This document shows positions 54,118-61,149 of a stretch of DNA of 64,000 nt, one piece after another. Under the pieces are notes generated by a model. That model searched no databases. It was given only the letters and a program-made list of their open reading frames with translations, and was not told the DNA's origin. The position numbers were made by a program, and so were the translations under genes. The number at the start of each line of letters is the position of its first letter. Positions within the stretch are counted from its first letter, which is position 1. The stretch comes from Pseudomonas taeanensis MS-3 (lineage in GTDB: Bacteria > Pseudomonadota > Gammaproteobacteria > Pseudomonadales > Pseudomonadaceae): contig NZ_AWSQ01000001.1 of the NCBI RefSeq assembly GCF_000498575.2, positions 1 through 64,000 on the forward strand, in the 5' to 3' direction.

Positions 54118-54888
54118 ATGGACTTCACCCCCGTCATCGCGCAGGTCTGGGGCATGCTGATCTGGTTTATTCCAGCAGCACTGCTGATCGGTCTTCTCAA
54201 GTCGCCTTGGGCCAAAGGTCATATTGGCGAACTCCTGGTGCGGCTGTTTGCCCATTGGCAGCTGGAAAAGCAGACCTACCGCCGCCTGCACAACGTCACG
54301 CTGAACACGCCAGACGGCACCACACAGATCGACCACGTATTCCTCTCGCCCTACGGCATCTTCGTGCTGGAAACGAAGAACATGAGCGGCTGGATCTTCG
54401 GCAGCGAGAAGCAGGCGCAGTGGACGCAGAAGCTCTACAAACGCACCTTCAAATTTCAGAACCCGCTACGGCAGAACTACAAACACCTCAAAGCCCTGGA
54501 AGCCACCCTTGGCGTTAACCCCGAGCACCTGCACTCGGTCATCACCTTCGTTGGCGGCAGCACCTTCAAAACCGAAGTGCCGGCCAACGTGACCCAGGGC
54601 ATCGGCTTTATCCGCTATATCAAGTCATTCCAGCAGCCGCTATTCAGCGAGGCTGAAACCGACGCCATGCTGCACGCCCTGCAAACTGGCCGCCGCGCAC
54701 CGACGCTCGCCACCCATCGCGAACACGTGCAAAACCTTAAGCGCCGTAGCGATCCGACAGCCGAACGGCAATGCCCGAAATGCGGCAGTGCGTTGCTAAT
54801 CCGCACCGTGAAATCAGGGGAAAAAGCGGGGCAGCAGTTTTGGGGATGCTCGGGGTTTCCCAAGTGCCGAACGATGCAGAGTATTTGA
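54118..54888 (+). CDS. NERD-domain protein with topoisomerase-type zinc finger
   Basis: 256 residues: one N-terminal membrane segment (about 8-28), a NERD nuclease-related domain (about 34-150; GHIGELLV, IDHVFLSPYGIFVLETKN with the D...ExK pattern of PD-(D/E)xK folds) and a C-terminal zinc finger with C219, C222, C244 and C250, like those of topoisomerase IA. This combination suggests membrane-tethered DNA processing. It sits just upstream of the ABC-3C operon but 128 bp apart, so it need not be part of it. Confidence 0.85.
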   Translation: MDFTPVIAQVWGMLIWFIPAALLIGLLKSPWAKGHIGELLVRLFAHWQLEKQTYRRLHNVTLNTPDGTTQIDHVFLSPYGIFVLETKNMSGWIFGSEKQAQWTQKLYKRTFKFQNPLRQNYKHLKALEATLGVNPEHLHSVITFVGGSTFKTEVPANVTQGIGFIRYIKSFQQPLFSEAETDAMLHALQTGRRAPTLATHREHVQNLKRRSDPTAERQCPKCGSALLIRTVKSGEKAGQQFWGCSGFPKCRTMQSI

Positions 54889-55016
54889 AATGCAGGAGAG
54901 GACTGGAAGTTGTGGTCTCCCCTTAGCAACTCTAGGGCTGATGAAAACACGCCTATCGTCGTGCGCTAGTTAATCAGAAGAAAAACTTTGGCCTAATTTT
55001 ATTAGAAGGGTGGGGA

Positions 55017-56015
55017 ATGCAGGATTACTCTCGTGACGTTCTTGCTCTTGATGATGTGCAATTAGAGTTATTTGTTAGGGATTGGGTGGGGAATAAGCAA
55101 TCAAAATATTATGAGGTCGCTAGATTTTCAGGTTCAGGGGATTTAGGGCGCGATGTAGTCGGCTTTCGTACCGCTGAAAAACATGAGGGTGAGTGGGATA
55201 ATTATCAGTGTAAACAATATGGAAAGCGCCTTCCTACCGACACCGCGATCTGTGAGCTAGGGAAGATTCTTTATTATGCTTCTCAAGGTGAGTTCAATCC
55301 CCCATCCACGTACTGCTTTGTAGCGCCTAAAGGACTAAACAGAAATCTAGAGCACCTAGTGTTTAACCCGAGCAAATTAAAAAAATTCCTAATCGACCAG
55401 TGGGATAAGTATTGCCGATACAAGATAATTGATGGCGGCGACATCCCGTTGGCGGACGAGGTTCTGGCAACAGTGAATAATTTCGATTTCTCGACTGTAT
55501 GCAGGGTTGCGCTAGAGGACATACTTTCAGATGACTCTGCCAAGAAAGTACTTTTTAAGTTTTTCGGAGCGGACCCAGGAAGCTCACCAAAAGGTGTTGT
55601 TCCACAAGAGATTTTGGATACTGAGTCAGAGTATATTAAGCAATTGATAGATGCTTATGGAGAGCAGGAGAAAACCATATTCGCACATCATGGTGAAATT
55701 TCTGCCCACCCACATCTTCTGCAAAATCTCGATTTGCAGCGAGAGCGATTCTTTGATGCCGATGCATTTAAGAGATATTATAGAGACAACACCGACCCAA
55801 GTGTTATTGACTTGGTTGAACAAGACGTTTTCCATGGAATAGCTGATGTGCTCGGTGAAAAACACTCAGAAACAATGGGAAAAATATCAGCTGTGATGAA
55901 ACAGGCAGCGACTGTTCAAACATCTGGAATCGCCTCTAAATATGCTCGCGTCCCTGTTAAGCAGGGGGTTTGTCATCATTTTGTGAATGATGGGAAGTTC
56001 AAATGGAAGAATTAA
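55017..56015 (+). CDS. ABC-3C system effector-like protein with PD-(D/E)xK-type N-terminus
   Basis: 332 residues. The N-terminal 90 residues look like a restriction-endonuclease fold: E33, then GSGDLGRDVVGF with D46, then NYQCKQY with Q64 and K66 (the D...QxK pattern of Mrr-like nucleases). The remaining 240 residues are mainly helical, with no motif I recognise, matching the variable C-terminal domain by which ABC-three-component effectors dock. AT-rich gene. Its end overlaps the next gene by 13 bp. Could also be seen as a stand-alone restriction protein, but the operon argues against that. Confidence 0.65.
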   Translation: MQDYSRDVLALDDVQLELFVRDWVGNKQSKYYEVARFSGSGDLGRDVVGFRTAEKHEGEWDNYQCKQYGKRLPTDTAICELGKILYYASQGEFNPPSTYCFVAPKGLNRNLEHLVFNPSKLKKFLIDQWDKYCRYKIIDGGDIPLADEVLATVNNFDFSTVCRVALEDILSDDSAKKVLFKFFGADPGSSPKGVVPQEILDTESEYIKQLIDAYGEQEKTIFAHHGEISAHPHLLQNLDLQRERFFDADAFKRYYRDNTDPSVIDLVEQDVFHGIADVLGEKHSETMGKISAVMKQAATVQTSGIASKYARVPVKQGVCHHFVNDGKFKWKN

Positions 56016-56515
56016 GTTTTTCGCCAAATAGGACAGGGATTTTTAATGGCCCGGTAGAAACAGGTATCAGGTCTTTAGTTATTCTCGACGCAGCCTACCC
56101 TAGATATTACGACATAAATGAATTGGTTTGGTTTGACCATTTAATTGTTCACAGTGAAGATGTTGGCGGCCCTCCCAGCATGCATCCTAAGCTTCCGCAG
56201 CGAACTGGTGAGGTTCTTGTTAGGCGTAGCCTGGTTCAGGAAGGACTCGGCTTGATGCACCGATTTGGATTGATATCAGTTGCCCCCTCAGATACAGGTG
56301 TTTATTACCAAGCTACAGATGATGCACACCCTTTAGTTAAGCTGTTGAACTCTGAATACTCACAAGGACTCAAGAGCCGAGCCCAGTGGCTTGCTGACTT
56401 TATAGCCCCCATGTCTGGCGCTGAAATTAAAGAACTGATTCTTGCCAAAATTGGAAACTGGGAAGTTGAATTTCAAGGAGACTTAGCTCCAGAGGTTGTG
56501 CGCTATGAACCATAA
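56003..56515 (+). CDS. ABC-three-component system middle component
   Basis: 170 residues, small helical (winged-helix-like) protein with FNGPVETGIRSLVILDAAYP, VHSEDVGGPPSMHPKLP and RTGEVLVRRSLVQEG. These conserved blocks match my memory of the family named middle component 2, an adaptor that links the ATPase to the effector. Overlaps both neighbours (13 and 11 bp), so the three proteins are made in a fixed ratio. Confidence 0.72.
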   Translation: MEELSFSPNRTGIFNGPVETGIRSLVILDAAYPRYYDINELVWFDHLIVHSEDVGGPPSMHPKLPQRTGEVLVRRSLVQEGLGLMHRFGLISVAPSDTGVYYQATDDAHPLVKLLNSEYSQGLKSRAQWLADFIAPMSGAEIKELILAKIGNWEVEFQGDLAPEVVRYEP

Positions 56516-58385
56516 AGGAATTGCAATCCGTAGTATCGAGTTTGTTGGAATTCAGGAAAAACCAGTTAGGCTGGACTTCACCTCTAGGCTTAATCTTATT
56601 TACGGAGCATCGAATACAGGAAAATCCTTCTCTCTTAAAGTTTTAGATTTTATGTTCGGCGGAGCTGGGCCTTTGCCTGGCATTCCTGAAAGAAATGGTT
56701 ATGACACTATTCTGATGGGAATCGAAATATTGGGAGAAGGCCTATATACGGTTCTACGATCCACCTCAGGCGGTGCGTATAAGCTGTATAAAGGCCTCTG
56801 GAAATACTCGGAATTACCCTCGAAATCTAAGACTCTGCAGCCAACTCAACGCGGCTCAGGTGAACAGAGCTTTTCTGGCTGGCTCTTAGAATATTTAGAA
56901 CTGTCGGGCCGTCAGCTGGCAAAAAATCAATCTGGCGAGAAAGAAAACTTTAATTTCCGAGAGCTAATGCCATACGTATTAGTAGACGAGACTAGCATTC
57001 AGTCTGAGCGTTCTCCTGTTGAGAGTGATCTTGGGCCTGTAACACGACCAAAAGAGCGAAGTGTATTTAGGCTACTGTTAACCGGTACGGACGACAAATC
57101 CATCATACCGATCCTTGACGCAAAAAAATTTAACGCTGCCAAGTCCACCAAAATAGAAGTCATCACAAGCTTATTAGATGACCTGAACAAAAAACTGGAA
57201 GCTGATTATCCAGACATATCTGATTTGAGAGCCCAAGGTGAGCGGCTTGATGAAAGCTTAGAAAAGGTGAAAAAAGAGTTAAAGTCTTACCAGAGTAACT
57301 CCGCAGAAATGCTAGAAAAACGAAGCTCACTCTTGAAAATCATTGCTCAGAACAAAGAGCGCGCCGACGAAATCCAACTGCACTTACAAAGATTTTATCA
57401 GCTGAATAGCATTTATGACTCAGACATTGACAGACTTGAATCTATAGAGGAAGCCAGCTTCTTACTTTCACTAGAAAGCGCAGACTGTTCTATCTGTGGT
57501 GCCCCAGCGGAAGCTCAAACTGCCAAAAGGCAAGTTGAAGAAGTACTCAAAAGCCAAAAGTCCGCTCTAGCTGAAATACAGAAAATAAGACTTCTACAGT
57601 CAGAACTTGAATCAACAATCAGCAAGCTTAGAATCGAGCTTTATTCAATAAACGAAGAGCTACCTGCCTCTGAGGATATATTGGCTGAAATAGACTCAGT
57701 GCTTGAGGCTAAGCGCCCAGAAGTCGGGTCTTATGAGGCGTCCCTGAATGATTTACTCTCTCAAAAATATCATGTCCTGAGAGGGCTTTCTCTTTTGAAT
57801 CAAAGAGATGGTTATCTTGCCAAAATTTCAGAATTTGAAAGTGTAAAAGCACCAGGTAAAAAAGATAGACCTAATTTGACACTACCCGGAGCCTCGTCAC
57901 TTGAATTTTGCAAGGTAATTTCTAGCGTATTAAGTGCATGGGGATTTCCTGGTGAGCACATAGTATCGTTTGACAATGATAAATATGACATCTCCATCGA
58001 CGGTAAGTTACGCATCGATAATGGCAAAGGAGTTAGAGCTATTACTCATGCGGCCTTTAAAGTTGCTCTCTTGATTTACTGCAGAACGAAAGAACTACCT
58101 CACCCTGGATTTATAGTATTCGACTCACCGCTGATTACATATAGAGATCCGCTAAAAAACCCTAAAATGGGTGATCTGGCTCCTGACGAACTATTGCTTT
58201 CGAAAACTTCTGTAAAGTCCAGATTTTTTTCACATCTAGAAAGTATAAGTCACATGGGGCAGTTTATTATTTTAGAAAACATTGATCCACCCGAAAATAT
58301 TGAGCGCATATCGAATGTAGAAATTTTCTACGGCAGCTCAGGTGGAGGTCGATACGGGCTTTTCCCGATGCTCGCAACGGCTTAA
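56505..58385 (+). CDS. SMC/Rad50-like ABC ATPase of the ABC-3C system
   Basis: 626 residues from the ATG with AGAGG upstream. Walker A GASNTGKS at 34-41; long coiled coils (about 215-310 and 340-430) around a zinc hook C328-x2-C331 (CSICGAP); C-terminal lobe with DNGKGVRAITHAAF (506-519) and Walker B FIVFDSPL (D540). The residue after the Walker B Asp is Ser, not the usual catalytic Glu, so hydrolysis may be slow or use another residue. Rad50/DUF3732-like ATPases of this kind act as sensors for DNA or nucleoprotein in conflict systems. Confidence 0.78.
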   Translation: MNHKGIAIRSIEFVGIQEKPVRLDFTSRLNLIYGASNTGKSFSLKVLDFMFGGAGPLPGIPERNGYDTILMGIEILGEGLYTVLRSTSGGAYKLYKGLWKYSELPSKSKTLQPTQRGSGEQSFSGWLLEYLELSGRQLAKNQSGEKENFNFRELMPYVLVDETSIQSERSPVESDLGPVTRPKERSVFRLLLTGTDDKSIIPILDAKKFNAAKSTKIEVITSLLDDLNKKLEADYPDISDLRAQGERLDESLEKVKKELKSYQSNSAEMLEKRSSLLKIIAQNKERADEIQLHLQRFYQLNSIYDSDIDRLESIEEASFLLSLESADCSICGAPAEAQTAKRQVEEVLKSQKSALAEIQKIRLLQSELESTISKLRIELYSINEELPASEDILAEIDSVLEAKRPEVGSYEASLNDLLSQKYHVLRGLSLLNQRDGYLAKISEFESVKAPGKKDRPNLTLPGASSLEFCKVISSVLSAWGFPGEHIVSFDNDKYDISIDGKLRIDNGKGVRAITHAAFKVALLIYCRTKELPHPGFIVFDSPLITYRDPLKNPKMGDLAPDELLLSKTSVKSRFFSHLESISHMGQFIILENIDPPENIERISNVEIFYGSSGGGRYGLFPMLATA

Positions 58386-58903
58386 TAGACTGGAATAATA
58401 GGAGCAGGACACGCTCAATTAATCGCGACCTGTTCCTATTGTCCGCTCCGCAGAACGTCAAATCCAAACACGCTCTAGCGGAATACTTCTAAACCGCCTC
58501 TACATAATTTCTGAAACCGAATAATGATTTTTTGCAGGCAGGATCAAACACCAACAATCCTCTGAAAGGTATGCCGTTGCGCTAACGGTCTTATCACCTG
58601 TACCCGCGGTGCATCTCGCGATGCAGGGTCGGAGTACGGCAGCACTGAAGCTGCTTTAGATGCCATCGTCGTTACAGGACTATGCAACTCAAGACACTGA
58701 TGGCAAATAGCGGTGTCAATAAACCCTGCAAATACTCGGAGAGCACCGCTCCAAGGGGAAAAGCAGTACACCAGCGGTACAGTGCCCAGCTTTTACAGAT
58801 TTCGCGTAAATTACGCTTAAACCCATCTACGACGCTACTTTCAGCTCACTGTACCTGCGCTAAGCTACGCACGATTTCACTCGGTTTGCAGCGTTTCTAG
58901 GCA
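58386..58903. other. right end of island, no recognisable gene
   Basis: About 520 bp after the ABC ATPase. Short open frames exist on both strands (for example 58544-58771 minus, 58682-58900 plus) but show no family features or good start signals. No integrase fragment is visible to me. Composition returns toward the host average over this stretch. Confidence 0.5.
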
Positions 58904-58989
58904 ACTCATAATCCTTTGGTCCACGGTTCGAGTCCGTGTGGATCCACCACCTTTAAAGCCGCGCACTGCGCGGCTTTTTCATGTCTGCA
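58904..58989 (+). repeat. right direct repeat (attR-like): partial tRNA plus terminator
   Basis: Copy of 49672-49757: anticodon loop, T-arm, CCA and the GCCGCGCACTGCGCGGC terminator. It differs at GGATCC instead of GGGCCC in the acceptor strand and at several bases around ACCTTT. There is no 5' tRNA half, so it cannot make a tRNA. Confidence 0.9.
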
Positions 58990-59200
58990 GGAAAAACCGT
59001 GCACGCCAGCCCCATGACCGTATCAGGTGCGCCGGTCGATCCGTAGCGTGGAGACTTGGAACCGAGCAGCGCTGGCGCGATCTATGACGCGCTGCATTCC
59101 GGTTACTCCGGTGCAGGTATTGCCGGGGCTTGAGGGTCTGGCTTCATTCTGCCCGGTGCCTCAAGCGCGTACAAAAGCCATCCCCAGGCTGTCCGCCGCT

Positions 59201-59707
59201 TCAGTTGTTCAGCACCCCCTGCAAGATGGTGAAGACGACGCCCGTGGCGACGGCAACTAACACCACATCGCGGCCGACTCGCCGCCACTCGTAACCCTGG
59301 TAGCTCGGCAAGCCACGCAGAGCATGGGCGTCGAGACGTTTGCCATAGCCCTTGGGCAACGGCTTGCCGGCCTTTATGTGCAGCCCCGGCGGCACTGCAG
59401 GCCCCTGGCCGATTTGCGCGCGGCGCTCATGGAAGGCTCGGTGCACCGGGGCGAAGTTCTTCGGCGGAGACTGATTGCCGCGAACTGTGACGGGCTGTCG
59501 CGCATGGTCCTGGGTAGGCTTCGGTATCTTGCCGGCACCGGCCGATGGCGTGATCGCGCGTGGCAGGCCCCCGCCCTGCTTGCTCGGACCGGACTGGCCA
59601 TGCTGCTCCTGTCTATGCGTCGGGTTTTCCTGTGGGGCGGCTTGCAACAGTGGGCTAACTAGCAGCAAGGCGATGCTCAGGCGGGTAACCAGTGGTATGG
59701 CTTTCAT
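59201..59707 (-). CDS. CigR-like (RcnB-type) exported protein
   Basis: 168 residues: signal peptide (1-23, cleavage near QAA), low-complexity Gln/Pro/Gly region, a conserved C-terminal core (GLHIKAGKPLPKGYGKRLD, GYEWRRVGRDVVLV) and a final hydrophobic segment (about 148-166). The core and tail resemble proteins annotated as anti-virulence regulator CigR, named from a Salmonella effector regulator; that function need not hold in Pseudomonas. ATG chosen over an adjacent TTG. Confidence 0.65.
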   Translation of the reverse strand: MKAIPLVTRLSIALLLVSPLLQAAPQENPTHRQEQHGQSGPSKQGGGLPRAITPSAGAGKIPKPTQDHARQPVTVRGNQSPPKNFAPVHRAFHERRAQIGQGPAVPPGLHIKAGKPLPKGYGKRLDAHALRGLPSYQGYEWRRVGRDVVLVAVATGVVFTILQGVLNN

Positions 59708-59778
59708 CAATGAACTCTCGTATGGACGCGAAGAAATGTGACGTTTACGGGCACGGCGCTGGATGGTTGGCGCCCGGT

Positions 59779-61149
59779 TTATTCGCTGAAGCCACCGCCC
59801 AGCACCTTGTACAGGCTGATGCGATTACTCTGTTCGGTCAGTTGCAGGCTGATCAGGGTCTGTCGGGCGGCGTACAAGTTACGCTGCGCATCGAGGGCGT
59901 CGAGGTAACTGCTGGCGCCGTTGCGGTAAAGCGCATCGGCCAACTGGTAGCTCCTGGCCGTGGCATCGGTCAGCGCCTGCTGTGCGTCCAGACGCTCGCG
60001 CAGAGTGCTGCGCACGGCCAGGGCATCGGCAACTTCGCGGAAGGCGGTCTGCAGAGTCTTCTCGTAGCTCGCCAGCTCTATCTGCTGCGCGCTCTCGGCC
60101 GCATCCAGGTTGGCCCGGTTAGCGCCGGCATCGAAGATCGGCAAATTGATGCTGGGTGCGAATGCCCAGGCCTGGCTGCCACCGAGGAACAGGCTGCTGA
60201 GCGCGCTACTGCTTCTGCCAGCCGTAGCGGTCAGGCTGATGCTGGGGAAAAACGCCGCACGCGCCGCACCAATGCTGGCATTGGCTGCCTTAAGCTGGTG
60301 CTCGGCGGCGAGCACGTCGGGGCGCTGCTGCAGCAGGCTGGAGGACAGACCGGCAGGGATCTCCAGCAACTGTGCACTGTCGGCACCGAGGCTAGCTGGC
60401 AACTGCTCGGCACTCAGGCTGTCGCCGACCAGCAGGTCGAGGGCATTGATGTCCTGCTGCACCAGGCTCTGGTAGCTGGCAACATCGACCCGCGCCGACT
60501 CCACGGTAGTCTGCGCCTGGGCCAGGGCCAGACCGGAGGTGTTGCCAAGCTCATGACTGCGTTGCTGCAGGTCATAGCTGGCCTGCTGGCTGGCCAGGGT
60601 TTCCTCGGCCAATTGCAGCAGGGCCCGGTCGGCCGCCAGGGTCAGCCAGGAAAAGGCGACCTCGGCGACTAGGCTGATCTGCGTACTGCGCTGAGTTTCC
60701 TCCAGTGCCAGGTACTGCTCCAGGCTGGCATCGGTCAGGTTGCTCACGCGGTTGAACAGGTCCAGCTCATAGCTACTCACCCCGAGATTGACGCTGTACT
60801 CGTGGCTGACGCCATCGTCGCTGCCGACGTGGCTGCCGCTGGCAGTGGCGCTGACGCCCGGGCTCAGATCGGCGCGTTGCACTCGATATTCGGCGCGGGC
60901 CTGCTCGACATTCAGCGCGGCCACGCGCAGGTCGCGGTTATTGGCCAGGGCGCGCTCGATGACCTGTTTCAACTGCGGGTCGAGGAAGAAACTGCGCCAG
61001 CCAATGTCGACGCTGGCCTGGCCACTGGTCGCACTCGACCACTGGGCAGGGATCGGCGCCTGCGGCTGCTGGTAGTCCGGGGCCAGGTTGATGCAGCCGG
61101 CGAGCATCAGCGCAGGCAGCAACAGGGCCAATCGGCAAGAACGCATCAT
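59779..61149 (-). CDS. RND efflux outer-membrane lipoprotein channel (OprM family)
   Basis: 456 residues with lipobox LAGC (C19) and the NodT/OEP repeats (two copies of the [22 protein letters not shown]-type helix region; start of the second near [23 protein letters not shown], quoted in parts). Forms the outer-membrane duct of a tripartite pump. Its start overlaps the permease stop by 4 bp. The signal peptide and lipidation match OprM/OprN-like channels. Confidence 0.9.
   Translation of the reverse strand: MMRSCRLALLLPALMLAGCINLAPDYQQPQAPIPAQWSSATSGQASVDIGWRSFFLDPQLKQVIERALANNRDLRVAALNVEQARAEYRVQRADLSPGVSATASGSHVGSDDGVSHEYSVNLGVSSYELDLFNRVSNLTDASLEQYLALEETQRSTQISLVAEVAFSWLTLAADRALLQLAEETLASQQASYDLQQRSHELGNTSGLALAQAQTTVESARVDVASYQSLVQQDINALDLLVGDSLSAEQLPASLGADSAQLLEIPAGLSSSLLQQRPDVLAAEHQLKAANASIGAARAAFFPSISLTATAGRSSSALSSLFLGGSQAWAFAPSINLPIFDAGANRANLDAAESAQQIELASYEKTLQTAFREVADALAVRSTLRERLDAQQALTDATARSYQLADALYRNGASSYLDALDAQRNLYAARQTLISLQLTEQSNRISLYKVLGGGFSE

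Larger units (their letters stand above)
49718..58989. mobile_element. tRNA-associated genomic island, about 9.2 kb, without integrase
   Basis: Bounded by the intact tRNA and a second copy of its 3' half plus terminator. Inside are a PAAR effector-like gene, a lipoprotein, fic/IS3 remnants, DUF7079, hipBA, a NERD protein and an ABC-3C operon; flanking genes (rpoD on the left, CigR-like/RND pump on the right) are chromosomal. The 55.0-58.4 kb part is clearly AT-rich relative to the rest. No integrase or excisionase is recognisable, so the island is decayed or depends on another element. Confidence 0.82.

Noticed and set aside
58544-58771. Short minus-strand frame at the island's right end
   Set aside because: No recognisable family and no good start; kept only as unassigned sequence.
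49718-58989. Island considered as a prophage
   Set aside because: No capsid, tail, lysis, replication or integrase genes; PAAR and toxin-like genes fit a T6SS/defence island better.
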